Under the pieces are notes generated by a model, which did not search any database, had not been told where the DNA came from, and was given only the letters and a program-made list of their open reading frames with translations. Positions 38,951 to 49,700 of a stretch of 64,000 nt of DNA are shown one piece after another (positions within the stretch are counted from its first letter, which is position 1; each line of letters starts with the position of its first letter). Position numbers and translations under genes: made by a program. This DNA is from Dialister sp900541485 (GTDB lineage Bacteria; Bacillota; Negativicutes; Veillonellales; Dialisteraceae), in contig OZ221974.1 in assembly GCA_965119665.1 (NCBI GenBank), forward strand, positions 1,054,001 to 1,118,000. Reading direction: 5' to 3'.

Positions 38951-41900
38951 ATGAATAAAATTTATAAGTTGATTTGGAGTAAGACGAAAAACTGCTGGGT
39001 CGTTGCGTCCGAGCTGGCGAAAGGACACGGGAAGAATAAATCCCGCCGGGAAGGAAAGAGTCTGCTTGCCGTCGCAGTGATGACCGCCCTCTTGGGAGGC
39101 GCTTTTTTACCTGCCGGTATGGTTTCTGCGGCGGACGGAGCAGCGCACTATGTTAACGTTGCTGTGAATACGGGCAAGACCATAGAAGCAAGAAAATATC
39201 CGGGAGAGGCCATTGAAGAATCCGCTATCGATCCGGACGCAAACTATGATCTCTCCGCGAACCCCACCATCAACGCCATCAGTATTGGCGCGGAAGCAAG
39301 CGCATGGAATAACGGCGCTGTCGCTATGGGATTCAAGACCATAGCAAAAGGAGAATATGCGACCGCTCTCGGAACAGGTTCGGCAGCGTATTCAAAAGGG
39401 GATCTCGCTCTCGGCTGGAAAGCGTATACAGGTTGGAACGAACCGAATAAAATCGCGATCGGCACGGAATCTACCGCGTTGAAAGAAAACGGTATTTCCA
39501 TCGGTACCAAGAGCAAAACTTGGTATGACAACGCGATCGCTATCGGTAATGAAGCGGAAACGGGCAACAAAGGCGGCGTGACCAGCAATGACTCGATCGC
39601 TATCGGTAATAAAGCGAAAATCCAGGGACAGAAGAACGTCGCGATCGGTTCCGAAGTCACTGTGGGCACAGGGTCAACCAGTAGCGGCAGTTCCTATGTC
39701 GTCGCCATCGGTAGTGAGTCCCACGCCTACGACACGGACAGCGTTGTCATCGGCGGTCATAGTGAAGTTCACGAAAATGCCGTTGTCGTCGGTAACCGTT
39801 CCAAAGCCGGCATGCAGTCGGTGGCGGTGGGCAGCAGCATTGAAGCGGGCGAATGGTCGGTTGCTATCGGATTGGAAAGCAAAGCGAAGAATCACGCGAT
39901 CGCCATGGGTTACTCTTCGGAAGCATCGGCGGTGGACTCCGTCGCCTTCGGTAATAATGCAAGTGCCAAAGGACTCGGTGCGATTGCCATCGGCGGTAAC
40001 TACGATCGGCCGAACCAAGGGGCGCAGGCGTACAGCGGTGACACGATTGCCATCGGTCGCGGCTCGGTTGCCGGTAATGAAGAGGATACGGCAGCGGTGT
40101 ATAATAGCGTCGCTGTCGGACGGGAAGCCAGAGCGTACGGCAAAAACTCGATCGCATTGGGCGGAACTGCCAATGTAGGTGACATCTGGCAAAAACAATT
40201 AGCTGATGGCGGTACGGCGATCGGCAGCAGTGCCAATGCGGCCTTGGAAAACGCTACGGCAATCGGATATAAGTCGATAGCCTATGCGAAGGACGCGGTG
40301 ACCCTCGGCGCGAACACCAGAGCGGATATCGATGGTGGCGTGGCGTTGGGCAGTGACTCCAACGTAGGCTCTTATAGCTCTTCGAGTTACGGCAAAGCCG
40401 GTAAAGTCGGTTATGATCCGTTGGACGCCGGTACGGACGAAACTTCCACGTGGAAATCCACAAGAGCGGCCGTTTCTGTCGGTAATCAGCAAAAGGGCAT
40501 TACCCGACAGATTATCAATGTCGCTGCCGGTACGGACAACACCGACGCGGTGAACGTGGCACAGCTGAAAAGTCTCAGACAAAGAGCATGGAAAGACCTT
40601 GCTGAGGCGAAGGATCAGCTGGGGGCGAGAATTGCTACGAATACCACAAGTATTACCGCTCTTTCCGGGAAAGTACGCACAAACACGCAAGATATCGGTC
40701 GTCTTAAGACAGATGTACAAACAAATGATACAAGAATCAGATATTTATATGACAATATGCCTTTCATGCACTATGTTTCCGTTAACGAAGGAAATACCAA
40801 TAAAACGACGGATAATCGCAAGAATGACGGAGCAAAAAAAGTAGGGTCTATCGCAATCGGAGTCAATACACACGCTTACGGAGAAGATGCCGTTGCTTTG
40901 GGAGGAAACTCATTTGCCTGGGGACAGGGCAGTGTCATCGTCGGTGAATCTTCGCACAATTATACCGGTGGATTAGATGCTAAAGAAGGACAGTTTGATC
41001 AAAGCGTTATTCTCGGATCAAATAACACCATTTTCGCCCAAGATGCGGAAAATGGTGGCCGGGAAGATAAAATTATCGGGAACATGAACAGAGTAGAGGA
41101 GTCCCACGGCACATCTGTCCGTGGTACAGGCAACTTTGTGCATAACGCGTATAATGACGAAGCGCTGACCGACGAAGATAAACAAAAAGAGCGGGACTTC
41201 CTTGATCCGATAGACGGTGGAGACCCGCGCGGTCTCTTCCAAAAAGGCAGAAGCCATGTCAGCGTCGACGGCGACGGTAACTTGGTAGCAGACGCTATTT
41301 ATACGCAAGTTTCCGGTGTAGGCAACGACATTTCCAGTTCGGACGGCAAGTCGAGAATGTCCTACAATATCGTGACGGGCAACCGAAACATCCTGACCGA
41401 CTCGAGTCATAACCTCATCATGGGCGATAACCACGAGTTGGAAAACGTCGGTGGAAATATCATTATCGGCTCGCTGACAACGAAAGCGAAAACCGAAAAA
41501 TCGAACGTCACCATCCTCGGCAATGATGCCAACGTCAGCGAGGACGGCGGCGTGGCTTTGGGTACCGGTTCCGTAGCAAGTACCGCTGCGGGTGTTTTCG
41601 GGTACGATCCCGCCACGGGAGAAGCATCGGCAACAGACAGTGCGACATGGAAATCCGGAAACGGCGCTGTCTCTGTCGGCACGACAGATAAAACAAGACA
41701 AATCACCAACCTCGCCGCAGGTCTGGCAGACACCGATGCGGTGAACGTAGCCCAGCTCAAAAACAGCAAGACTGCTGTCGAAGCAGGCGACTATGTGACC
41801 GTTACGAAAAAAACGGAAGACGGAAAGGGAACGACCTACACCGTCAAAGGTCCGAAACTCACTTCCGTGGACACCAATTTGGCTGTTACTGATGACAAGG

Positions 41901-44900
41901 ACGCGAACGACAAGAAAGTAGGCTACAAACTTCAACTGAGCAAAACGCTCACAGGCCTGACCAGCGTTTCAAGTGACGCATTTAAAGTTGGCGACAAGAC
42001 ATATATCAATAGCCAGGGTATCAATGCGAATAGCAATAAAATCACCAACGTGGCAGCCGGAGCGGCAGATGGCGATGCGGTCAACTTCAAACAGTTGAGT
42101 GACGTAAAATCCATCGCGACAACCAACCAAACAAACATAGGAAAACTGCAGGCAGGTTTCACCGTGAAAGACGGCGGAACGGGTTCGGCAGACGTCAAAC
42201 TCGGCGGAGATACGAAGCAGGAAGTTACCTTCAAAGCGGCGGTAGACAAAACCACGGAAACAACGGCGGACACGAAATCACTGTCCTCGTCCGTTGATGC
42301 GGACAGAAATGTCACCTACACGCTGAACATGAAACAGTTGAAAAAAGACCTCGGCATTACCGACGGTCCTGACGGCGTCATGAGTTCTTGGAAGCTGAAA
42401 GCAACGGGTGGCGATACAATAGAACAGGACATCAAAAACGGCGAAGCTGTTACCTTTGACGCTTCCGGCAACGGACTCACTGTCAAAAGAGACGGAAAGA
42501 CAATTAAGTACGGTATCGACGGAAGCAAGATTGATATCACAAATAACCAGTCGATTACCAAATTGGGTGATCGTATTGACAAGTTGCCTTCTATTCACTA
42601 TTTTTCCGTCAACAGCACGGATAAAGATGCAGGTTCGAACTACAAGAATGACGGCGCAAAAAAAGATGGCGGCATTGCTATCGGCAAACAAGCCAGTGCA
42701 ACAGGAACCAGTGATATCGCTATCGGTACGGAAGCGCAAGCGACCGGCGGCTGGGGCGTAGCTATCGGACAGGCAGCGAAAGCGAAAGCTTCGACTGCTG
42801 TCGCCATGGCGTATGGTGCCGAGGCGAAAGGCAAAAATTCGTTGGCAATCGGCATATTGTCGGAAGCGAGAACCGATGACTCCACCGCGTACGGTCGCGG
42901 AGCAAAAGCGCTGGGCGATGTCGCTCTCGCTGTCGGGACACTGACCAAAGCAGAGGGAAATCACTCTTCCGTGTTCGGTTATAAAGCCACAACAGACAGC
43001 ACCGCATGGAACGGCACGGCTATCGGAAGAGGAGCCTACATCGGCAAACAGGCAGCGGACGGAACCACGCCGGACGTCGGTGTTTCGAATAACTACTACA
43101 CGCCTGTGGATGACGACACGGTTGTGGAACCAGGCAAGGAAACGAAGAACTCGACGGCGGTCGGATTTGGAGCGAAGTCTTTCGGGTATCAGAATACCGC
43201 TGTCGGAGCAGGTGCGGAAGCATTTGATACGAATACAGTGGCTGTCGGCGTCATGTCCAAAGCCATCGGTCACTATGCCAATGCATTGGGCAAACAGGCC
43301 AGAGCGGAAGGAACGAACTCCACCGCCATCGGTCATTTCGCAAGGGCGCTTGGTGAAAGCTCCATGGCCTTAGGCGATTACGCGATTACCTCGACCCTGG
43401 ACGGCACAGGAAAAGTCAATCATTCGGTAGCGCTCGGCTCGCATGCCCGTGTCGCTGCTGACAATTCTCTTGCTTTGGGAAACAATTCTCTTGCTAATAT
43501 TGCCGATGATGTGGACACGGAAGCTTACTTATCCAAGGAAGCCTTCAAGAAAGAAAACGGCGTCGTATCTGTCGGCAATAAAGCATATACTATTGGCGAC
43601 GAAACGATCGCGCAGAACTACCGCCGCATTACCAATGTCGCGGGCGGCGCGGATGACAATGACGCGGTCAACGTACTCCAGCTGAAGGCGTTGGAAACCA
43701 AAGTCACGGCTAATGCGGACAATATCAACAAAGGCTGGGTACTCAAAGCTACTTCAGATACGGGCGAAGAGGAAAAAGGCAAAACGATCAATAACACGGA
43801 TAATGAAGTTACATTTGACGTGGAAAAAGATCAGGGACTTACCGTAACAAGAAACGGCGCGGCTATCAAGTATGGTGTGAATAACAAGCAACTGGTAGAA
43901 AACATCAACAAAGGCGACACGGCAGTTACCAATATCGCGGGTCTCTTCAACGTCACTGACGGAAAGAACACGAAGGCTGTCAACCTCGGAAAAGACAAAA
44001 ATAGCAATGTCACATTCAAAGGCACAGACGGTGAAACCACTGTTACCGTAGGCGGTGCGGACGATGCCCCGACCGTCACCGTAGGCTTGGATCCGGAATT
44101 CAAGAAACAAGTAAACGCCAACTCAGACAATATCGCTGCGAACAAGAAAGCTATCGACAAGAACGCAGGGGATATTAAAACGAACACAGACAATATCGCT
44201 GCGAACAAGAAAGCTATCGACAAGAACGCAGGGGATATTAAAACGAACACAGACAATATCGCTGCGAACAAGAAAGCTATCGACAAGAACGCAGGGGATA
44301 TTAAAACGAACACAGACAATATCGCTGCGAACAAGAAAGCTATCGACAAGAACGCAGGGGATATTAAAACGAACACAGACAATATCGCTGCGAACAAGAA
44401 AGCTATCGACAAGAACGCAGGGGATATTAAAACGAACACAGACAATATCGCTGCGAACAAGAAAGCTATCGACAAGAACGCAGGGGATATTAAAACGAAC
44501 ACAGACAATATCGCCGCGAACAAGAAAGCTATCGACAAGAATGCGACAGACATTGCCGGTAAGATGACCTCGTGGAAACTGAAAGCCGAAGGCGTTGCAG
44601 GGGAAGAGGAAATCAAAGACGGTAAGGGAGTCACCTTTGGCGTAGAAACTGCGGATAAGGGGCTCACCGTCACGAGAGAGGGCTCGACCATCAAGTACGG
44701 CATCGACGGAAGCAAGATTGACATCAAAGAAAACGAGACTGTCAAGAAACTTGAGAAGGATATCGAAAACAGCAAGACCACGGTCAAAGCAGGAGATGGC
44801 GAGAAAAATATTTCGGTTGCCAAAACAGACGGCAAAAACGAATACACCATCACTCTTGCGAAAGACCTCAAGGATTTGAACTCGGTCTCCGCCAAGACCG

Positions 44901-45811
44901 TCAACGCGAGTGAAAAAATCACGGTCGGCGGCGATAAGGTAACGATCAACAACGAAGGCCTTACCATCAAAGAAGGCCCGTCGGTCACTACTGAAGGCAT
45001 TAATGCCGGCGGTAAGACAATTGCCAACGTGGCAGACGGCAAAAAAGATACCGACGCAGTCAACGTACGACAGCTCAATGCGCTTGCGAACGAGGGCAAT
45101 CAGAACATTGCCATTCTCGGCGGCAAAGTGAGTGAACTGAACGGACGTGTGAACCGAGTCGGTGCGGGCGCCGCCTCACTTGCCGCACTCCACCCGCTCG
45201 ATTTCGACCCCGATGACAAATGGGACTTTGCAGCAGGCTACGGCAACTATAAAGGCGCCAATGCCGTTGCTATCGGTGCGTACTACCGTCCGAATGAAGA
45301 CACCATGTTCAGTGTCGGCGGATCCTTCGGCGGCGGAGAAAACATGGTGAACGCAGGCGTTTCTGTAAAACTCGGACAAGGCAACCATGTAACGACCTCC
45401 AGAGTCGCTATGGCGAAAGAAATCAAAGATCTCCGTGCAGAAGTGGAAGTCCTGAGACAAGCTGTCACAGGTATCGGACAGGGACAGACTCCTGATCCGG
45501 TCAAGATGAAACTTTTCCCGGATATCGCAAAGAACCACTGGGCCTATGAAGCAGTAGAAGAACTCACGAAACAGGGACTGCTCGAAGGTTACCCGGACGG
45601 AACTTTCGGCGGAGACCGTATGATGACACGCTATGAATTCGCAGAAATCGTCTACAGAGCCATGCAAAAAGGCCTCAACGTGAACGAAAAGCTGATTCAG
45701 GAATTCGAACTGGAATTGGAACGTTTCCGTATCGATGTCATTTCCAAAGACAAAGACGGAAACCCGGTCATCGAAAGAGTCCGTGTCAACGAGAAGAAAA
45801 AAGCAAAATAA
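38951..45811 (+). CDS. Trimeric autotransporter adhesin with C-terminal SLH domain
   Basis: Giant surface adhesin (YadA/Hag class), 2286 residues. In order: extended signal-peptide region (MNKIYKLIWSKTKNCWVV, 1-24) and signal to about residue 60; three head regions of left-handed AIG-x-x-A / VALG repeats (about 95-500, 605-900, 1214-1550), each closed by a neck motif such as TDAVNVAQL (near 530, 925 and 1570; others near 1040 and 2030); Trp-ring stalk segments (SSWKLKA); seven 21-residue stalk repeats (1726-1864); a YadA-type membrane anchor at about 2052-2143; a short coiled coil; and an SLH domain (LFPDIAKNHWAYEAVEEL ... GYPDGTFGG) at about 2188-2240. The SLH follows the barrel, so it should lie in the periplasm and bind peptidoglycan. 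AGGAGG lies four bases before the ATG. Confidence 0.93.
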   Translation: MNKIYKLIWSKTKNCWVVASELAKGHGKNKSRREGKSLLAVAVMTALLGGAFLPAGMVSAADGAAHYVNVAVNTGKTIEARKYPGEAIEESAIDPDANYDLSANPTINAISIGAEASAWNNGAVAMGFKTIAKGEYATALGTGSAAYSKGDLALGWKAYTGWNEPNKIAIGTESTALKENGISIGTKSKTWYDNAIAIGNEAETGNKGGVTSNDSIAIGNKAKIQGQKNVAIGSEVTVGTGSTSSGSSYVVAIGSESHAYDTDSVVIGGHSEVHENAVVVGNRSKAGMQSVAVGSSIEAGEWSVAIGLESKAKNHAIAMGYSSEASAVDSVAFGNNASAKGLGAIAIGGNYDRPNQGAQAYSGDTIAIGRGSVAGNEEDTAAVYNSVAVGREARAYGKNSIALGGTANVGDIWQKQLADGGTAIGSSANAALENATAIGYKSIAYAKDAVTLGANTRADIDGGVALGSDSNVGSYSSSSYGKAGKVGYDPLDAGTDETSTWKSTRAAVSVGNQQKGITRQIINVAAGTDNTDAVNVAQLKSLRQRAWKDLAEAKDQLGARIATNTTSITALSGKVRTNTQDIGRLKTDVQTNDTRIRYLYDNMPFMHYVSVNEGNTNKTTDNRKNDGAKKVGSIAIGVNTHAYGEDAVALGGNSFAWGQGSVIVGESSHNYTGGLDAKEGQFDQSVILGSNNTIFAQDAENGGREDKIIGNMNRVEESHGTSVRGTGNFVHNAYNDEALTDEDKQKERDFLDPIDGGDPRGLFQKGRSHVSVDGDGNLVADAIYTQVSGVGNDISSSDGKSRMSYNIVTGNRNILTDSSHNLIMGDNHELENVGGNIIIGSLTTKAKTEKSNVTILGNDANVSEDGGVALGTGSVASTAAGVFGYDPATGEASATDSATWKSGNGAVSVGTTDKTRQITNLAAGLADTDAVNVAQLKNSKTAVEAGDYVTVTKKTEDGKGTTYTVKGPKLTSVDTNLAVTDDKDANDKKVGYKLQLSKTLTGLTSVSSDAFKVGDKTYINSQGINANSNKITNVAAGAADGDAVNFKQLSDVKSIATTNQTNIGKLQAGFTVKDGGTGSADVKLGGDTKQEVTFKAAVDKTTETTADTKSLSSSVDADRNVTYTLNMKQLKKDLGITDGPDGVMSSWKLKATGGDTIEQDIKNGEAVTFDASGNGLTVKRDGKTIKYGIDGSKIDITNNQSITKLGDRIDKLPSIHYFSVNSTDKDAGSNYKNDGAKKDGGIAIGKQASATGTSDIAIGTEAQATGGWGVAIGQAAKAKASTAVAMAYGAEAKGKNSLAIGILSEARTDDSTAYGRGAKALGDVALAVGTLTKAEGNHSSVFGYKATTDSTAWNGTAIGRGAYIGKQAADGTTPDVGVSNNYYTPVDDDTVVEPGKETKNSTAVGFGAKSFGYQNTAVGAGAEAFDTNTVAVGVMSKAIGHYANALGKQARAEGTNSTAIGHFARALGESSMALGDYAITSTLDGTGKVNHSVALGSHARVAADNSLALGNNSLANIADDVDTEAYLSKEAFKKENGVVSVGNKAYTIGDETIAQNYRRITNVAGGADDNDAVNVLQLKALETKVTANADNINKGWVLKATSDTGEEEKGKTINNTDNEVTFDVEKDQGLTVTRNGAAIKYGVNNKQLVENINKGDTAVTNIAGLFNVTDGKNTKAVNLGKDKNSNVTFKGTDGETTVTVGGADDAPTVTVGLDPEFKKQVNANSDNIAANKKAIDKNAGDIKTNTDNIAANKKAIDKNAGDIKTNTDNIAANKKAIDKNAGDIKTNTDNIAANKKAIDKNAGDIKTNTDNIAANKKAIDKNAGDIKTNTDNIAANKKAIDKNAGDIKTNTDNIAANKKAIDKNATDIAGKMTSWKLKAEGVAGEEEIKDGKGVTFGVETADKGLTVTREGSTIKYGIDGSKIDIKENETVKKLEKDIENSKTTVKAGDGEKNISVAKTDGKNEYTITLAKDLKDLNSVSAKTVNASEKITVGGDKVTINNEGLTIKEGPSVTTEGINAGGKTIANVADGKKDTDAVNVRQLNALANEGNQNIAILGGKVSELNGRVNRVGAGAASLAALHPLDFDPDDKWDFAAGYGNYKGANAVAIGAYYRPNEDTMFSVGGSFGGGENMVNAGVSVKLGQGNHVTTSRVAMAKEIKDLRAEVEVLRQAVTGIGQGQTPDPVKMKLFPDIAKNHWAYEAVEELTKQGLLEGYPDGTFGGDRMMTRYEFAEIVYRAMQKGLNVNEKLIQEFELELERFRIDVISKDKDGNPVIERVRVNEKKKAK
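44126..44541 (+). repeat. 63-bp tandem repeats in the adhesin stalk
   Basis: Six full 63-base copies start at 44126, 44189, 44252, 44315, 44378 and 44441, with a partial seventh from 44504 that carries a single T-to-C change. Each encodes DNIAANKKAIDKNAGDIKTNT, 21 residues or three heptads, so copy-number change keeps both frame and coiled-coil register. Confidence 0.95.
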
Positions 45812-45845
45812 AACTTCATAAAAACGGCACGACCGAAGTAAAAAA

Positions 45846-45880
45846 GAAAACTCCGGGGAAATAACTCCCCGGGGTTTTTT
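45846..45880 (+). terminator. Terminator of the first autotransporter gene
   Basis: AAAACTCCGGGG pairs with CCCCGGGGTTTT around a short A/T loop, then T residues. Confidence 0.9.
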
Positions 45881-45965
45881 CATGCTGCATGTAAGAAAGC
45901 AAAATAATTCATATATGACGTTAAGGAAGAAAGAAATTATAGTTTTATTATTTTAAATACGCTTT

Positions 45966-46380
45966 TGACGATTTCCTATGCCGGATTTTTCGCTAAGAGT
46001 CAAATTATGTTTTTTCTTCTATCATCATTCCGGTTCTGCCCGCCGCTCAAGAATGACGGCAGGAGTGAATTACTTTGCCATGATATTCTGATGCTAAATG
46101 AATACATAAAGAAAAGTATAGGAAACGTAAGCTGTCCCCGCTTGTCGGGGAAAGTGGCGGCATTAGCCGTCGAAAGGGGCAAGTGTGAGTAGAAAGGTAA
46201 AAACAGCTTTTTACAAAACGACACTAAATACCTGCCCGTCATTCTCGAACGAAGTGATGGCAAGCGAACCACTTTTCGAGGAGCGAAGCGACGCTGTAAA
46301 AGTGAGTGAGACGCTTTGCCTTGGCTAAAAAGTGTCAGCGGAGCTGACGGAAGGGGCAAGCGTGAGCAGATACGCAAGAA
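45966..46380. repeat. Repeat cluster between the two adhesin genes
   Basis: D arm (about 45975-46075), A arm (46128-46190), and a C arm opening into a B module that closes as an A arm (46225-46380: begins CGTCATTCTCGAACGAAGTG, ends GGGGCAAGCGTGAGCAG). This hybrid joins the two arm types through one insert. Bases 46381-46779 are A/T-rich; TAAAAT at 46690 may be the -10 of the next gene. Confidence 0.8.
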
Positions 46381-46779
46381 TGGAAATAAGTATGAGCAGA
46401 CCCGTAAAAAATAGGGGAAAATAACAAAAGAAAATTTAAGTATGCAAAAAAAGTAAAATGGGGGGGTAATCATGCAAAAAACGAAACTATATCGAAAAAC
46501 AGATGAAAGCTATGGAAAAAAGAGGAATGAAGTGGAAAAACACATACATACCGGGGAAAGAGGATAAATGATGAAAAAAGAAAAATTACTTAGAAATAAA
46601 GAAGTGGAATTCCTAAAATAAAAAAAATAAATATAAATCAGTAAAAGATAATAAGGGTGGATAAAATTTTATTTAATTATAAAGTGTGTTAAAATGTAGT
46701 AAAAGTAAGCTTAAGAATTCAATAGGATATTTTCATTTCTTTGGGATATCCCGGTTTTAGAAAGCAAAGGAGCATATGT

Positions 46780-49700
46780 ATGAACAAAATTTACAAATTG
46801 GTCTGGAGCAAAGTCAGAAACACCTGGGTGGTGACTTCTGAAATCGCCAAAGGACACGGGAAAGAGTCCTCGTCCGGAAGAAACGGTAAGAGGCTGAAAC
46901 TTGCGGTCATGACTGCTATTCTCGGTGGGTGCTTTATGACAGCAGGTATATCACCCGTTGCCGCTGACCTGACAGCGGACCAGAAGGCTGTCTATGATGC
47001 TGTTATGACACAATTAAAAGCGTCAGGGAAAGTGGAACTTGGCGGCAGGTCAGGGACAGGCACCGGCGTAGCGATCGGCGGGCTTTCTGAAGCAGCAGCG
47101 CAAGGCACGGTAGCTATCGGTGAAAGCGCCAAAGGCTATTTTCAGTCCGTCGCAATCGGACAAGACGCGCAAGCGAGATGGATCGATGACACGCCCAATA
47201 TGAGTGGAAATAATATCGCTATCGGTGCATCTACCCGCGCTTATGCAGCGAACGGTATTGCGCAGGGTAACTATGCGTCAGTATATGGAACACAGGGCAT
47301 TGCTATCGGGCTGCAGGCGACGGTCGGAGAAAAGCCGCTTACGGAACAGGAATATAACGATAAAGTAGCCAGCGGGGAAATTTCTGCAGCAGATAAAAAA
47401 TTATACGTAAGAAGTGAAGAATCCAACGGGAATTTTGTTTATCGCAAGCTTGACACAACTGGAACAGATAGAACTAAAGACCATTTCAGAGGAATCGCAA
47501 TCGGTTCATTGGCGCAGTCGAATGCAGTAGACAGTATTGCCCTTGGCTCCGGTGCAGAAACCTATGGAGATAGTTCTATGGCTACCGGATATAATGCAAA
47601 AGCAGAGGGTGACTATTCGATGGCCCTTGGTGTCCAATCGAATTCTACAAAACGGTTTTCGATTGCGATTGGCCCATTGGCAAATGCAAGTGAAGCAAAT
47701 GCCGTTGCGATAGGTTACGGAACTAAAGCCAAAACATCAGGCGGTGTGGCAATCGGAGCAGGCTCTGTCGCAACTGCCGCCGGGGGCGAAGTCGGTTATA
47801 CGACTGATGCGGAACAGGCAAAAAAGCTGAAAGAACAGGCGGCACTGGCAGTGGAGTTTAATACGTTGTTTAAGGCATACCAAAATGCATCTTCAGGCAG
47901 TACGGAAGAAGCCGAAGCAAGAACGAAATTACAGGCCTTTGCTAAACAGCATGCGGAATTTATGTCGGCAAAAGACGGATTAGCTACATGGCGTGCAACT
48001 GACGGTGCGGTCAGTGTCGGTGACAGTGCTAAGCATAAAACCCGTCAAATTACTAACCTGGCAGCAGGTACGCAAGATACCGATGCGGTCAACGTGGCGC
48101 AGTTGAAAGCATTGAATACGAAAGTGGAGGGTAATAAAATCCATTATCTGTCCATCGGACCGGACAATGAAAAAAATCTGGCACACGGCGGCAACTACAA
48201 CAATGATGGCGTGGAGCAACACTGGGGCATCGCGATCGGTGTAGATGCATCTTCTAAAGACGGAGACGGAATTGCTATGGGTGCTACCTCCAGGGCGCGC
48301 GGATACAACAGTACCGGCTTAGGTTCTTTGTCATCTGCCGTGGGAGACTATACGACCGCCACAGGACACAACTCACAGGCGTTTGGGGATAGCGCTTCTG
48401 CGTTTGGCGCATTGGCAAGAGCCTATGGCGCTAACGGGGTGGCTATTGGTAGTGGTGCACTGGTAGCTAATAGTAAGGCCCTGACAAAAGCGGAATATGA
48501 TGCCCTTTCTGAGGAAGAAAAAGCATTATATCACACGGAAAAAACAAGGCAAGATAAGTTTTATCAGTACAAACAAAAAACTGGTTCCGGCGCAATTAAA
48601 GAAATTGAAGTGAACGGAGTGGCTGTCGGTAATTTTGCTAAAAGCATAGGAAAAGGCGGAGTCGCAATCGGCGATCATGCAAAGGCATCGGATCAGGATA
48701 ATGTAAGCAACAGTACGTGGGGTGTAGCACTCGGTGCTTACAGCCAAAACAAGGTGTCGCAAGGTGTTGCAATCGGGACACTTTCGGTAGCTGACCGTGA
48801 AAAAGGAGCTATGGGTTATCTCCCGACAACAGGTACAGTGGCGACAGGTTTGGAAGAAGCCATGCAAGCGGCCGGAAAAGCGGAAGTATTTAAGCAACTT
48901 AAAACGGATTGTGAGGCTGCTAATGCGAAACTGAACGAAGCGAAGGCCGCTTATGAAGCGGATCCGACAAATGATACCTTAAAAGTTGCATATGAAAACG
49001 CTAAGAAAAAAGCAGACGATTTAACCAATCAATATGGAGTCATGACCGCTCCCTGGACCTCACGGAAAGGGGCCGTTTCCGTAGGGAATGACAAAACAGG
49101 ATTCACCCGACAGATTACAGGGGTAGCCGCAGGCAGTGAAGACACCGATGCGGTCAACGTGGCACAGCTGAAAGCATTGAATAACAAAGTAGACAAAGGC
49201 GCGATTCACTACTACTCCGTAACCAGTGACAAAAAAGCGGCGGGTTCGAACTTTGACAATGACGGCGCCAAAGCCGCCGATAGCATGGTCATCGGCATCG
49301 GATCGAGCTCGGAAGCGCCAAATAGCACCGTGCTCGGCAATAACAACACGCTGAAACGTTACCATGCGGATCAAAACGGATCTTCGAGCCGCAATAACAT
49401 CGTCGCCGGACAGAATATGGAAGTCGAAGGCGCGCACAACGCGGTATTTGGCACGGACTATCAGAACAATCGAGAAAATAGAAAAACGATGGTGGCGGGC
49501 AAGTACAATACGGTTATCGGTGTAGGTAACCTGGCCGGCTATACAGCAGAAAAAGACCCGCAAAATCCAACGAAATGGATTTATAAAAAGGAGAAAAACG
49601 GCTTGGATAACCGCAATGTAGTGGTCGGCATGAATAATACCGCCACTCGTGGCAGCCTTGTCATCGGTTCTGAGTCAGAAGCGACATCTTCAGGAATCTC

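Noticed and set aside
42278..43336. Other long minus-strand frames inside both adhesin genes
   Set aside because: Same cause: low stop density opposite Gly/Ala/Thr-rich repeats. None has a start signal or a known domain.
44126..44541. Could the 63-bp tandem repeats be a CRISPR array?
   Set aside because: There are no spacers. The units are contiguous, in frame and encode a coiled coil. No cas gene is present anywhere in the window.
43831..45099. A 422-codon open frame on the minus strand inside the first adhesin
   Set aside because: It is opposite the repetitive stalk, where base composition leaves few stops. It has no ribosome-binding site and its repeats mirror the sense-strand repeats.
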